A stretch of DNA of 64,000 nucleotides from Acidimicrobiia bacterium. Its GTDB lineage: Bacteria > Actinomycetota > Acidimicrobiia > Spongiisociales > ZC4RG35. Where the stretch lies: positions 1 to 64,000 of the forward strand of contig JAICNB010000005.1 in NCBI GenBank assembly GCA_025928935.1, read 5' to 3'. Below the pieces are notes generated by a model. The model saw only the letters and a program-made list of their open reading frames with translations, did no database searches and was not told where the DNA came from. Below, one piece after another: positions 42,511-53,426 of this stretch (position 1 is its first letter; each line of letters begins with the position of its first letter). Both the position numbers and the translations under genes were made by a program.

Positions 42511-43556
42511 TCCCGCTGCTCACCGCCGCCGCCGTCGGTCTCCTCGTCTCGATCTTCGGCACCCCCTACGCCATCCGCTTCTTTCGACGCCGAGAGATCG
42601 GCCAGTTCATCCAGGAGGAGATCGCCGGGATGCACGGCCACAAGCAGGGGACTCCCACCATGGGTGGGGTGGTCTTCGTCCTTGCCGCCGTCATCGGGTA
42701 CCTGGTCTCCCACGTCAGAGTGCTGTCGGCGGGTGGGCTTGCCGTCGAGTTCACACCGCTGAGTGATGGTGGGCTGCTCGCCATGTTCGCGCTGGCGGGG
42801 ATGGCCCTGGTTGGTTTCCTCGACGATTGGATCAAGTACTCCAACAAGAGGTCCCTTGGCCTCTCCAAGTCGGCCAAGTTCGGTGGTCAGCTCGCCATCG
42901 CCGCCCTCTTTGCCTGGGGCGCCACCGAGGCGGGCGTGGTCACGGAGATCTCCTTCGTCAGGCCGCTCGGGATCGATCTCGGCGCCTTCTTCGTGATCTG
43001 GGTGCTGCTCATGCTCACGGGTTGGGCCAACGGGGTGAATCTCGCCGATGGGATGGATGGCCTGGCGGGGGGCTCGTCGGCGTTGGTCGTGGCCTCGTAC
43101 ACCGTCATCGCCTTCTGGCAGTTCAGGAACCCCGGTGTGTACGAGTCCGTCGATCCGTTGGAGCTCGCCGTGATATCCGCGGCGATGTTCGGCGCCATCC
43201 TCGGGTTCCTGTGGTGGAATGCCCCACCGGCCAAGATCATCATGGGCGACGTCGGCTCCCAGGGGATCGGAGGCCTTCTCGCCGCGCTGGCGCTCCTCAC
43301 CAACACGAGCTTGCTGCTGGTCGTCCTCGGGGCGATCTTCGTCGCGGAGACCGCGTCGGTGATCCTCCAGGTGGCCAGCTTCAGGCTGTTCGGGAAGCGC
43401 ATCTTCCGAATGTCACCGATCCACTACCACTTCGACCTGGGGGGATGGCCCGAGACGACGGTCGTCATCCGCTTCTGGATCCTCACCGGGATCGGAGTCG
43501 CCCTGGGTCTCGGATTCTTCTATGGAGACTTCATATTCCTCCAGGACCTCCTGTGA
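42507..43556 (+). CDS. mraY: Phospho-MurNAc-pentapeptide translocase
   Basis: A 349-residue polytopic enzyme that makes lipid I on the inner face of the membrane. Motifs: TPTMGG, LVGFLDDWIKY with the Asp pair, NLADGMDGLAGG, and GDVGSQG. The C-terminal histidine motif, normally PIHHHFE, reads PIHYHFD with Tyr307 in place of the middle His. The start is GTG 42507, overlapping murE; the stop overlaps murD (GTGA). Confidence 0.94.
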   Translation: MIPLLTAAAVGLLVSIFGTPYAIRFFRRREIGQFIQEEIAGMHGHKQGTPTMGGVVFVLAAVIGYLVSHVRVLSAGGLAVEFTPLSDGGLLAMFALAGMALVGFLDDWIKYSNKRSLGLSKSAKFGGQLAIAALFAWGATEAGVVTEISFVRPLGIDLGAFFVIWVLLMLTGWANGVNLADGMDGLAGGSSALVVASYTVIAFWQFRNPGVYESVDPLELAVISAAMFGAILGFLWWNAPPAKIIMGDVGSQGIGGLLAALALLTNTSLLLVVLGAIFVAETASVILQVASFRLFGKRIFRMSPIHYHFDLGGWPETTVVIRFWILTGIGVALGLGFFYGDFIFLQDLL

Positions 43557-44884
43557 GCCGTCTCCTGGTCCTGGGGGCAGGTGTGTCCGGTCTCGCCGCG
43601 GCCCGGCTGGCCAGAAGCCGTGGCATGTCGGTGACCATCTACACGGAGGGGGAGCCGGAGCGGGCCTTGGAACATGGCTTTCCGGTGGCGGGCGGAGGTT
43701 GGGACCCTGTGCTTCTCAACGGCATCGACGTCGTCGTCACCAGCCCGGGCTTCCCGGAGCGCTCACTGCCCATCGTTGAGGCCATGGAGTGGGGCATCCC
43801 GGTCTGGAGTGAGATCGAGTTCGCCTGGCGTCATCTCGACGTCCCGGTGGCGGCGGTGACCGGGACCAACGGGAAGACCACGGTCACCGAGGCGACCTCG
43901 GCGATGCTGGAGGCCTCAGGGCTGGATGCTCCTGCGACGGGCAACATCGGCTCGCCGCTGTCCGACCATGTCGATAGTGGCCACGATGCGGTCGTCATCG
44001 AGGTGTCGAGTTTCCAACTCCGCTTCTGTGAGACCTTTCACCCGGTCGCGGCGGCCATCACCAATGTCGCCGTCGACCATCTCGACTGGCACGGGTCGGA
44101 GCAGTCCTATCGGTCCGCCAAGGCCCGGATCTACATGAATCAATCTCCTGAGGACCTCCTCGTGTACGACGTGGACGACGAAGGCGCCACCGGTCTCGTC
44201 AGGATGGCGGACAGCCAGCTGTTCCCGGTGTCGGGCCGTCATCTCCCACCCGGGGGAGGGGGTGTGGACGGCGACCGCCTCCTGATCGGGGAGCTGGCCA
44301 TCTCCATCGGTGACCTGACATCGGACGACCCGACCCATCTGGTCGACATCGCGGCGGCTTCGGCCCTGGCTCTGCGGATGGGGGCGTCGGCGGAGGGCGT
44401 GACCAGGGCGGCCAAGGACTACGCCCCCGGGAAGCACCGTCGGACCGTGGTCGGCCGATTTGGCGGGGTCACGTGGATCAACGACTCGAAGGCGACCAAT
44501 CCCCATGCCGCGCTCGCTTCGATCAGGGCCGTCAAAGCTGGGGGGCGACCCCCAGACCCCCGCCCCGGCCCGGTCATCCTCATCGCAGGGGGGTTGGCCA
44601 AGGGCATGGACGTGACACCCATCGCCAGAGAGCCGAACGTGCGTCATGTGCTCGGTATCGGTGAGGCCGGTCCCGAGCTGGCCCTCGCCGCCGGAGCCAG
44701 GGGCGCCGACGCCGGCACGCTGGAGCGGGCGGTGGAGATGGCCGCCGACCGGGCCGACCCGGGTGACACTGTCCTCCTGGCTCCTGGGTGCGCCAGCTTC
44801 GATCAGTTCGATTCCTACGCGGAGCGGGGGGACAGGTTCTCGGAGTTGGTGAAGGAGATCACGGAGGAGGCGAGACCCGGATGA
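43553..44884 (+). CDS. murD: UDP-MurNAc-L-alanine:D-glutamate ligase
   Basis: A 443-residue Mur ligase with the N-terminal Rossmann segment LVLGAGVSGLAAARLA, ATP loop VTGTNGKTTV, VEVSSFQL-type motif (IEVSSFQLRF) and C-terminal WINDSKATNPHAA. It adds D-Glu to UDP-MurNAc-L-Ala. GTG 43553 overlaps the mraY stop; the longer open frame upstream is antisense-like shadow. Overlaps ftsW by 4 bp. Confidence 0.95.
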   Translation: MSRLLVLGAGVSGLAAARLARSRGMSVTIYTEGEPERALEHGFPVAGGGWDPVLLNGIDVVVTSPGFPERSLPIVEAMEWGIPVWSEIEFAWRHLDVPVAAVTGTNGKTTVTEATSAMLEASGLDAPATGNIGSPLSDHVDSGHDAVVIEVSSFQLRFCETFHPVAAAITNVAVDHLDWHGSEQSYRSAKARIYMNQSPEDLLVYDVDDEGATGLVRMADSQLFPVSGRHLPPGGGGVDGDRLLIGELAISIGDLTSDDPTHLVDIAAASALALRMGASAEGVTRAAKDYAPGKHRRTVVGRFGGVTWINDSKATNPHAALASIRAVKAGGRPPDPRPGPVILIAGGLAKGMDVTPIAREPNVRHVLGIGEAGPELALAAGARGADAGTLERAVEMAADRADPGDTVLLAPGCASFDQFDSYAERGDRFSELVKEITEEARPG

Positions 44885-46044
44885 CCGCGAGTGTGACCTC
44901 GATAGCCAAGGTGCGGGCGGCGGCGAGAAGCCGGGCCGAGCGTCTCAAGACCAACAATCGCACGGCCACAGCCCTGCTCGTGCTCGGTGTGGTCCTCATA
45001 GTCATTGGCCTGGGTGCGACCCAGTCCGCTTCTTCGGTCGTAGCCATCGACCAGGCCGAGGACCGGTTCTACTTCTTCAAGCGCCAACTCATCGGCGTGG
45101 GTATCGGGACGATCGCCCTTCTCGTCACCAGCCGCATCCCATACCGGGTCTACCGCCGTCTCGCTCTGCCCGGCTTTCTCGTGACCGTCGCGTTGCTGGT
45201 CGCGGTCCTCGTCCTGGGACCGGTGATCGGAGGCTCGCAACGCTGGCTCCCCGTGGCCGGTTTCAGCTTCCAGCCTTCTGAGCTGGCCAAGGTGGCGGTG
45301 GTGATCGTTCTGGCCCACCTGTTGGAGAAGAAGCATCGACTGCTGACCCGGTTCGGCCACTTCGTGGTGCCTGTCGTGTTCACGGTGGGTGTGATCGGGG
45401 GCCTGGTGATCCTCCAGCCGGACCTGGGGACCACCATCATCATCGGAGCGGCCGCGATGGCAGTGATCATGGCCAGTGAGAGCCCGCTGCGCTACGTGCT
45501 GCTCCTCACGATCCTCGTGGTCGGCGCCGCCTGGCTGCTCGCCTTCAGCGACCAGTACCGGGTCGACCGCATCACCGGCTTCCTCAATCCCTGGGAGAAC
45601 GCCAGCGGGGAGGGCTATCAATTGATCCAGAGCTATTACGCGCTATCCAACGGAGGGTTGTTCGGCGTCGGCCTCGGGGCGAGCAGGGCGAGGTGGTTCT
45701 ATCTCCCCAATGCCCATACCGACTTCATCTTCGCCATCATCGGGGAGGAGGCCGGGCTGATCGGGGGCCTGACGGTGATCGGCCTCTACGTGGTACTGGC
45801 CCTGGCCGGGTGGGCGGTGGCGGCCCGGGCGCCCGATCGCTTCGGCAGGATGGTGGCCGCAGGTCTCACTGCTTGGCTCACCTTCCAGGCCATTGTCAAC
45901 ATCGGTGGAGTCCTCGGGGTGATGCCGATAACCGGGATCGCCCTGCCGTTCGTCTCGTTCGGTAGCACCGCGCTCATCGTCGCCATGGCCTCGCTGGGCA
46001 TCCTGGTCAACATCGCCCAAGCCGGGGTACCTCCCAAGACATGA
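44881..46044 (+). CDS. ftsW: FtsW, septal peptidoglycan polymerase (SEDS family)
   Basis: A 387-residue SEDS glycosyltransferase with about ten membrane spans. Family motifs include GGSQRWLPV, FQPSELAK, LQPDLGT, and the C-terminal GVLGVMPITGIALPFVS. It polymerises lipid II together with FtsI. A Lys/Arg-rich cytoplasmic N-terminus of about 30 residues precedes the first span. ATGA overlap with murD and 4-bp overlap with murG. Confidence 0.94.
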   Translation: MTASVTSIAKVRAAARSRAERLKTNNRTATALLVLGVVLIVIGLGATQSASSVVAIDQAEDRFYFFKRQLIGVGIGTIALLVTSRIPYRVYRRLALPGFLVTVALLVAVLVLGPVIGGSQRWLPVAGFSFQPSELAKVAVVIVLAHLLEKKHRLLTRFGHFVVPVVFTVGVIGGLVILQPDLGTTIIIGAAAMAVIMASESPLRYVLLLTILVVGAAWLLAFSDQYRVDRITGFLNPWENASGEGYQLIQSYYALSNGGLFGVGLGASRARWFYLPNAHTDFIFAIIGEEAGLIGGLTVIGLYVVLALAGWAVAARAPDRFGRMVAAGLTAWLTFQAIVNIGGVLGVMPITGIALPFVSFGSTALIVAMASLGILVNIAQAGVPPKT

Positions 46045-47107
46045 CCCTCGCCATAGCTGCGGCAGGCACCGGGGGACACGTGTTCCCCGGACTGGCCGTC
46101 GGCGAGGCGCTCCTGAGCCGGGGTGTGCCCAAGGAATCGATCCTCTTCGTCGGCGGAGACCGCATCGAGGCAGAGATCTACCCGAACGCCGGCTTCCCCT
46201 TCCTCCGGGTCGAGATTCGCGGGTTTCAGCGCTCGCTGACCACCCGGAATCTGACTCTGCCCCGGGTGATCTTGCGTGCCCGCGACGCAATCGCCTCCTC
46301 CATCCAGGAGAGGGCGGTCAGCGTCATTCTGGGGATGGGCGGATATGTCACCATCCCCGCAGCCCTCGCCGCGAGGCGAGCCGGGACTGCCCTTTTCATT
46401 GCCGAGCAGAACGCGGGCGCGGGCCTTGCTAATCGGGTCGCCTCACGATGGGCGTCACGTGTCTTCACATCGTTCCCTCACACCCAGGGCCTGGAGCGAG
46501 GAGAGTGGGTGGGCAACCCCGTCCGGCAGGCTCTTGCGGGGTTCGATCGCGCCCGGCTGCGGCCCGCCGCGTTGCACCATTTCGGCCTCGACGCAACGGG
46601 CCCGGTCCTGGGGGTGATCGGCGGGTCTCTCGGGGCCGGGGTGCTCAACGACGCCACCGCCTCCCTGGTCCGGGGATGGTCGGGCGGCCACATCCAAGTG
46701 CTGCATCTGACCGGGAGCTCCGTGCCCGGTGAGAGCATCGACGCTTCCCCGGAGATCTCCTGGGTGCAACGACGTTTCGAGGAGCGGATAGAGCTCTTCT
46801 ACGCGGCGAGCGACCTCGTCTTGGCCAGGGCCGGCGGCGGGGTGGCCGAGCTGACCGCCACGGGGACGCCCTCGATCCTCGTCCCCGGGGAGTTCGGCTC
46901 CTCCGGTCATCAGTCCGCCAACGCTGCGTTCCTCGGCGACAACCGGGCGGCCTTGGTGTTGCCACAGGATCGAATCGCCGAGCTTCCTGGGATGGTCGAA
47001 GACCTTCTCTTCTCATCCGACCGTCTGCAGGAGATGCGGGCCAATGCCCTGGACATCGCCAAACCGGGAGCAGCAGCCACAATCGCGGACGCCATGTTGG
47101 AACAGTC

Positions 47108-47111
<4 letters not shown>
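46041..47111 (+). CDS. murG: UDP-GlcNAc:lipid I GlcNAc transferase
   Basis: A 356-residue GT-B glycosyltransferase that makes lipid II. The N-terminal GTGGHVFPGLAV binds the acceptor phosphate, GGSLGAGVLN is the second G loop, and ARAGGGVAELTATGTPSI (here AR rather than SR) contacts UDP-GlcNAc. It is membrane-associated on the cytoplasmic face. Coupled to ftsW and murC by 4-bp overlaps. Confidence 0.95.
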
Positions 47112-48465
<1,354 letters not shown>

Positions 48466-48469
<4 letters not shown>

Positions 48470-49371
48470 GCGCCCTTGCCGCCCTGGTCGCATCCGGAGC
48501 CGTGTCAGAACACGTCCCCCTCGGCCCCTACACCACGTACAAGGCGGGGGGCCCGGCCCGTTTCATGACCGAGGTGCAGGACGTCGCTGCGTTGATGGGC
48601 CTGGTCGAGGCGGGCGTGGCCACGGACCTACCGATCCTGGTGCTGGGTCGGGGCTCCAACCTCGTGGTGGCCGACGCAGGGTTCAGAGGGCTGGTGATCC
48701 GTCTCGGCTCCGAGTTCGCCAGGGTCGAGGTCGAAGGGACACGTGTGCGTGCCGGGGGCGCTGCTCCCTTGGCCCATGTCGCCCGTTCCAGTGTCGACGG
48801 AGGCCTGGCCGGCCTCGAGTTCTTCGTGGGCGTCCCGGGCTCGGTCGGCGGGGCGGTGCGCCAAAACGCCGGGTGCTTCGGGACCGAGACCCGGGACCGT
48901 CTCATCACAGCGTCGATCATCGACCTGACCGATGGACTGTCCCGGGAGGCCGGTCCGGATGACCTCGACATGTCGTACCGGCACTCCAATGTCGGATCGA
49001 CCCAGATCGTCGTGGACGCCTTGTTCCAGGCCACCCCCGGTGATGGCCATTCGGGGCGCGCCGAGCTTCGTCGCATCACGAGGTGGCGTCGTGACAACCA
49101 GCCGGGCGGAACCTTCAACGCAGGAAGCGTGTTCAAGAACCCACCTGGGGCCACGGCCGGGGAGATCATCGACTCGCTCGGGCTCAAAGGGTTGGCGGTG
49201 GGCGACGTCTCCGTATCGCCAAAGCACGCGAACTTCTTCGTCGCCGGGCCAGGGGCCACCTCGGACGACATACGCCGGCTGGTGCACGAGGTGAAAGACC
49301 GTGTTCTCGAGAAGACAGGCACCATGCTGGAGCCTGAGATCCAGTTCGTCGGATTCGAAAATGACCATTGA
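48466..49371 (+). CDS. murB: UDP-N-acetylenolpyruvoylglucosamine reductase
   Basis: A 301-residue FAD enzyme of the short MurB type. YTTYKAGGPA opens the FAD domain, LGRGSNLVVAD binds the cofactor, GVPGSVGGAVRQNAG is the central motif, and FNAGSVFKNP carries the catalytic Ser. It reduces the enolpyruvyl group to make UDP-MurNAc. Overlaps ftsQ by 11 bp. Confidence 0.95.
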
Positions 49372-50101
49372 CCCACGTCTGGCCGAGCGGAGACGCGAAG
49401 TCGCCGAGGACCGGGCACGTCGCAACGTCAGCCGCCTGGTCAAGTTCCTGGTCGCGGCCGGGATCGCTGCCGCAGTGGTCTGGGTGCTGCTCTCGCCATG
49501 GCTGAGTGTCGCCTCGGTCACTGCGACCGGGATCGCGGCCAGCACATCTGAAGCCATCCTCACCGAGAACGGGGTGGTGGAGGGAACTCCGATGATCCTG
49601 ATTCGCACCGGACAGGTCGAGACCGCACTGGCGACCGACCCATGGGTCCGCGAATCCGACGTCGAGCTCGTTTGGCCGCAGAGCGTCGTGGTGAGGGTGG
49701 AGGAGAGGGTTCCTTCCGCCTGGGTAGAGACCGACGAGGGCTGGGGGCTCTACGCCGTCGACGGGGTCCGACTGACTACCGCACCCGATCCCGACCCGGC
49801 CATGCCTTGGGTCCAGATAGGCGGTGTGAAGGGGACGGCCACCGAGGCCACGCCCGAGTTGCTCGGGGCGCTGGAGTTCGCTTCCAGCTTGGCCGAGGAG
49901 CTGAAGGCGGGGGCGAAACTGCGAACCGAGACCGGTGGAGAGCTGTGGGCCGAGGTCGGCGGTCATCAGGTCAGGTTGGGGCGACCGGTGGAGATGAGCG
50001 CAAAGGCACTCAGCCTTGCCGCGTTGCTCCGCGAACAACCACCGGTGGGTTCGGTCTTGACCCTCATCGCACCCAGCAACCCGGCCATATCCCCTGGATG
50101 A
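49361..50101 (+). CDS. ftsQ: FtsQ/DivIB-type division protein
   Basis: A 246-residue bitopic protein: Arg-rich cytoplasmic tail of about 25 residues, one membrane span (about 26-45), then a POTRA domain beginning VASVTATGIAASTSEAIL and a beta domain. It links FtsL and associated proteins to the divisome. ATG 49361 lies inside the end of murB. The sequence is variable as usual for FtsQ; the position before ftsZ is decisive. Confidence 0.9.
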   Translation: MTIDPRLAERRREVAEDRARRNVSRLVKFLVAAGIAAAVVWVLLSPWLSVASVTATGIAASTSEAILTENGVVEGTPMILIRTGQVETALATDPWVRESDVELVWPQSVVVRVEERVPSAWVETDEGWGLYAVDGVRLTTAPDPDPAMPWVQIGGVKGTATEATPELLGALEFASSLAEELKAGAKLRTETGGELWAEVGGHQVRLGRPVEMSAKALSLAALLREQPPVGSVLTLIAPSNPAISPG

Positions 50102-50228
50102 GCCGTGACCTTGAGCAGGTATCAATGTCTAGTAGAGGGTTAGAGATTGTCTCTTTACTAACCATGAGGCGAACGGTAAACCTCTACTTCAGCCCTAAGG
50201 AATCACTCGTATATCCACTGGAGGAATC
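50102..50228 (+). promoter_or_regulatory. AT-rich ftsZ leader with competing inverted repeats
   Basis: The only sizeable gap in the cluster, clearly poorer in G+C than its surroundings. GGTTAG (50138-50143) pairs with CTAACC (50158-50163), with AGAGA/TCTCT (50042-type spacing, 50142-50146 with 50150-50154) as an alternative inner stem. GTAGAGG (50132-50138) pairs with CCTCTAC (50181-50187), and GAGG (50166-50169) can take the same CCTC. These pairings exclude one another. GGAGG at 50220-50224 serves GTG 50229. I find no convincing -35/-10 pair. Confidence 0.5.
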
Positions 50229-51281
50229 GTGAGCTCTTCGAGCGGCGGCTATCTGGCCGTCATAAAAGTCGTAGGGATCGGCGGCGGCGGCGTCAACGCT
50301 GTCAACCGCATGGTCGAAGCGGGCATACGTGGCGTGGAGTTCATCGCGCTCAACACCGACGCCCAGGCACTCCTGATGAGCGATGCCGACGTCAAACTGG
50401 ACATCGGCCGGGAGGTGACCAGGGGTCTCGGTGCCGGGGCCAATCCCGAGATCGGCCGGGCCGCCGCCGAGGAGCACAAGGCCGAGCTCGAGGACGTGCT
50501 CAAGGGCTCGGACATGATCTTCATCACCGCGGGTGAAGGTGGCGGCACGGGGACCGGCGGCGCTCCGGTGGTGGCGGAGGTGGCGCGTTCGGTCGGATCC
50601 CTGACCGTGGGCGTCGTGACCCGCCCCTTCGGGTTCGAGGGCAGGCGACGCGCCGTTCACGCCGAGCAGGGCATCGATGACCTCAAAGAGGCGGTAGATA
50701 CCCTCATCGTCATCCCCAATGACCGGCTACTGGAGGTGGGTGATCCCACCGCCCCGATCGCCGAGACCTTCCGTCTCGCCGACGAGGTGCTCATGAGCGG
50801 TGTCGCCGGCATCACCGACCTGATCACCACTCCCGGGTTGATCAACGTCGACTTCGCCGACGTCCGCACGATCATGTCCGACGCCGGGTCGGCTGTGATG
50901 GGGATCGGGCGGGCCACGGGTGAGAATCGAGCCAAGCAGGCCGCCGAGCGCGCCATCTCGAGCCCCATGCTGGAGACCTCGATGGAGGGCGCCAAAGGCG
51001 TGCTCCTCTCAGTCTCGGGGCCGTCGTCGATGACTCTGCACGAGGCGACCGAGGCGGCACGGGTCGTGGCCGACCACGCCGACACCGAGGCCGACATCAT
51101 CTTCGGCGCCATCGTCGACGACGATCTCGGTGAGGAGATGAAGGTGACGGTGATCGCCGCTGGGTTCGAGCGAAGACGTCAGGGACGGACCAGCCCCGCC
51201 CGGTCTGCGACGAGCCGGTCCTACTCCGGTTTCGACGAGGGCGACGACGTCCTCGACATCCCCACCTTCGTCCAGGGATGA
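50229..51281 (+). CDS. ftsZ: FtsZ, tubulin-like division GTPase
   Basis: A 350-residue GTPase forming the Z ring. The tubulin signature is GGGTGTG (within [12 protein letters not shown]), with the N-terminal [13 protein letters not shown] and T7-loop [11 protein letters not shown]. The C-terminal linker is short, and the final conserved peptide [12 protein letters not shown] would bind SepF. ftsA is absent, as in other actinobacteria, and sepF lies three genes downstream. GTG 50229 follows GGAGG. ATGA overlap with the next gene. Confidence 0.97.
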   Translation: MSSSSGGYLAVIKVVGIGGGGVNAVNRMVEAGIRGVEFIALNTDAQALLMSDADVKLDIGREVTRGLGAGANPEIGRAAAEEHKAELEDVLKGSDMIFITAGEGGGTGTGGAPVVAEVARSVGSLTVGVVTRPFGFEGRRRAVHAEQGIDDLKEAVDTLIVIPNDRLLEVGDPTAPIAETFRLADEVLMSGVAGITDLITTPGLINVDFADVRTIMSDAGSAVMGIGRATGENRAKQAAERAISSPMLETSMEGAKGVLLSVSGPSSMTLHEATEAARVVADHADTEADIIFGAIVDDDLGEEMKVTVIAAGFERRRQGRTSPARSATSRSYSGFDEGDDVLDIPTFVQG

Positions 51282-51901
51282 ACCGGCCCCCCGGTGTCGA
51301 CGGGGCGGCCTTCACCGAAGCGGCGGATGGGGACCAGCGGAACGATTTGACCGCCCGCTCCGCCGTTTCGTCGTGGCTCGGGATCTCACGGGACTGGGCC
51401 ACGGTGCGTCAGGTACATGGCATCGCGCTGGTACGGGCCCTCGGGCCGGGCGAGCTCGGTGAGGCCGACGGCCTCTGGAGCGACGTGCCACGTCTGCCGT
51501 TGGCCGTGTTCACCGCTGATTGCTTCGGTGTGGTCCTCCTGGCCGAATCGGCCGTGGGAGTGGCACATGCCGGCTGGCGCGGGGCGGCGGGACGGGTGGT
51601 GAGCGCCCTTCGGGCAGAGATGAGCGCTCATGGGCACCCTCCGGTCCGTGCCGCGATCGGCCCCGGCATCGGTCCGTGTTGCTTCGAAGTCGGGGCGGAC
51701 GTGGCGGAGCGCTTCCCCGACCAGGTCAGGGAGACGCGCTGGGGAGCGAGGTCGGTGGATCTCGCCGCGGCGATCCGACACGAGCTCGAAGGGCTCGATG
51801 TCTGGTTGCCGGGCACCTGCACCATGCACGACGAGTCCCTCTACAGCTATCGCAGGACACAGACCGCCCAGCGGATCGCCACCATCGCCTGGGTCGCATG
51901 A
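51278..51901 (+). CDS. pgeF: PgeF/YfiH-type (LACC1-like) copper- or zinc-dependent oxidoreductase
   Basis: A 207-residue DUF152 protein. The metal-site motifs are RQVHG, TADC, HAGWRG, GPCCFEV and [13 protein letters not shown]. Relatives were first called polyphenol oxidases and have since been reported as purine nucleoside phosphorylases or as cleaning up mis-made peptidoglycan precursors; the last would fit this location. It is shorter than the usual ~240 residues at the N-terminus. Coupled by ATGA to both neighbours. Confidence 0.87.
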   Translation: MNRPPGVDGAAFTEAADGDQRNDLTARSAVSSWLGISRDWATVRQVHGIALVRALGPGELGEADGLWSDVPRLPLAVFTADCFGVVLLAESAVGVAHAGWRGAAGRVVSALRAEMSAHGHPPVRAAIGPGIGPCCFEVGADVAERFPDQVRETRWGARSVDLAAAIRHELEGLDVWLPGTCTMHDESLYSYRRTQTAQRIATIAWVA

Positions 51902-52551
51902 GTTACGCAGACGTCCTGGAGCGGATGGCCGCTGCGGCCGACCGGGCGGGCCGGGACATTGCCTCGATAAGGCTGGTCGCGGTGTCGAAGGCCAAGAGCG
52001 TCACCGACATCGAGCAGGTGTACGCACTCGGGCACCGCGACTTCGGCGAGAACCGAGCCCAGGAGATGGTGGAGAAGGCAGCCCGCCTGCCGGATGACAT
52101 CAGATGGCACTTCATCGGTGGCCTCCAGACCAACAAGGCTCGGTCCATTCGCCCGATCACCCATCTACTCCACTCGATGGATCGCGAGTCACTCGGGGCA
52201 GCCTGGGCCAAGGGCAGCGGCCTGCCACCCCCGGTGCTGCTTCAGGTCAATACCGGTCACGAGGAGCAGAAGTCGGGGGCCGACCCCGAGCGGGCCGGGC
52301 AGGTGCTCGATCATCTGACCGGTCTCGGCATCGAGGTGCTCGGTCTGATGGCCATCCCTCCCTACAGCGACGACCCGGAGCAACAACGCCCCCACTTCGT
52401 CATGCTCAGGGAGCTGCGCGATCGGCTCGCTGCCGCTCAGCCATCACTTGTCGAGCTCTCGATGGGCATGACCGACGACTTCGAGGTGGCCATCGAGGAA
52501 GGCTCCACGGTTATACGGGTGGGGCGGGCTATCTTTGGCGAACGCACTTGA
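51898..52551 (+). CDS. yggS: YggS/PROSC PLP-homeostasis protein
   Basis: A 217-residue alanine-racemase-like TIM barrel that holds pyridoxal phosphate and controls free PLP. The PLP lysine is in VAVSKAKS, followed by FGENRAQEM, WHFIGGLQTNKA, and LSMGMTDDFE with the phosphate contacts. ATG 51898 overlaps the pgeF stop. The ftsZ-pgeF-yggS-sepF order is a standard Gram-positive arrangement. Confidence 0.93.
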   Translation: MSYADVLERMAAAADRAGRDIASIRLVAVSKAKSVTDIEQVYALGHRDFGENRAQEMVEKAARLPDDIRWHFIGGLQTNKARSIRPITHLLHSMDRESLGAAWAKGSGLPPPVLLQVNTGHEEQKSGADPERAGQVLDHLTGLGIEVLGLMAIPPYSDDPEQQRPHFVMLRELRDRLAAAQPSLVELSMGMTDDFEVAIEEGSTVIRVGRAIFGERT

Positions 52552-52560
52552 CGGAGTGAA

Positions 52561-53094
52561 ATGTCGTCACTGTTCTCCAAAGCCCTGATCTATCTGGGTC
52601 TCGTCGACGAGGACGGGGTCGAGTCGGAGGCAGGCGAGCGTCCGCCGACCGGCCCTGCCGAGGATCAGCCGCGTCGGGTCGAGCCCCGCAGGGTCGAGGC
52701 CATGCCGCAGAGCCGTCGGGTCGAGCCCCCGCCGACGGCCAGGGCCGCGACCAGGCCTTCGAGTCGCGAAGGACTCGAGACGGTGGGGGTGATCAGGACC
52801 GTGGACAGCCAGTCTGACATCATCGTGGTCGAGGAGTTCGGCGATGCCCGCATCCTCGCCGATCAGATCCGGGATCGGGTGCCGGTGGTCCTCGACATGC
52901 GCCGGGCCGACCACGACCTGGTTCGTCGCGTGGTTGATTTCTCGTCGGGGCTGATCTATGCCCTCGACGGATCGATGAGGAAGGTTGGCGACGGGCTGGT
53001 GATGGTCCTACCCCCGCGGGTCACCTTGAGCCGCGACGAGAAGCGCCGCCTCTCCACACTGGGGGCCTACGAGCTCGACGACGTCGACGATTGA
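52561..53094 (+). CDS. sepF: SepF, FtsZ membrane anchor
   Basis: A 177-residue protein with an N-terminal amphipathic membrane-binding helix (SSLFSKALIYLGLV), a proline/arginine-rich linker (about 20-65) containing three RRVE or RRVEP repeats, and a C-terminal SepF domain (VVEEFGDARILADQIRDRVP and VVDFSSGLIYALDGSM). SepF takes over the FtsA role of tethering FtsZ in actinobacteria. The repeats include a 16-nt direct DNA repeat (52672-52687 and 52714-52729). Confidence 0.93.
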   Translation: MSSLFSKALIYLGLVDEDGVESEAGERPPTGPAEDQPRRVEPRRVEAMPQSRRVEPPPTARAATRPSSREGLETVGVIRTVDSQSDIIVVEEFGDARILADQIRDRVPVVLDMRRADHDLVRRVVDFSSGLIYALDGSMRKVGDGLVMVLPPRVTLSRDEKRRLSTLGAYELDDVDD

Positions 53095-53097
53095 CCT

Positions 53098-53367
53098 GTG
53101 GACATCGGCGGCGTCCTGATCCTGATCCTGCAGATCTACTTCTATGCCGTGCTCGCCTGGGTGATCCTGTCCTGGATCCCTACGTCCTCCGACCATCCGT
53201 TGGGGCGGGTCAACGTATTCCTGGATCGAGTCATCTACCCGGTGATCCTGCCCCTGCGCCGTGTCATCCCGCCGGTTCGGCTGGGCGGGGGCATGCTCGA
53301 TCTCTCTCCGATCGTCCTCCTGATCGGCATCCAGCTGTTGATCCGGCTGGTGAGAGGGATCTTCTGA
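53098..53367 (+). CDS. YggT-family membrane protein
   Basis: An 89-residue protein with two membrane spans (about 5-22 and 58-85) and the YggT stretch YAVLAWVILSWIP with PLRRVIPPVRLGGGMLDLSP. The family function is unclear; in this order it always travels with sepF and divIVA. The start is GTG 53098, 3 bp after the sepF stop. Confidence 0.87.
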   Translation: MDIGGVLILILQIYFYAVLAWVILSWIPTSSDHPLGRVNVFLDRVIYPVILPLRRVIPPVRLGGGMLDLSPIVLLIGIQLLIRLVRGIF

Positions 53368-53370
53368 TCC

Positions 53371-53399
53371 TTGGAGCCGGGCCGGTCCGTTCGTATCCT
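53371..53399 (+). promoter_or_regulatory. Candidate divIVA promoter
   Basis: TTGGAG (53371-53376), a 17-nt spacer and TATCCT (53394-53399) lie in the 59-bp gap before divIVA. A transcript would start about 20 nt before the ATG, leaving room for the AAGGGGTAGAAAG ribosome binding region. Confidence 0.4.
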
Positions 53400-53426
53400 C
53401 ACAGCACGAGCAAGGGGTAGAAAGAC

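Noticed and set aside
49642-50232. 196-residue plus-strand frame crossing the ftsQ-ftsZ gap
   Set aside because: It is an off-frame reading of ftsQ that happens to stay open through the AT-rich leader; composition is Arg/Gly-rich and no domain is visible.
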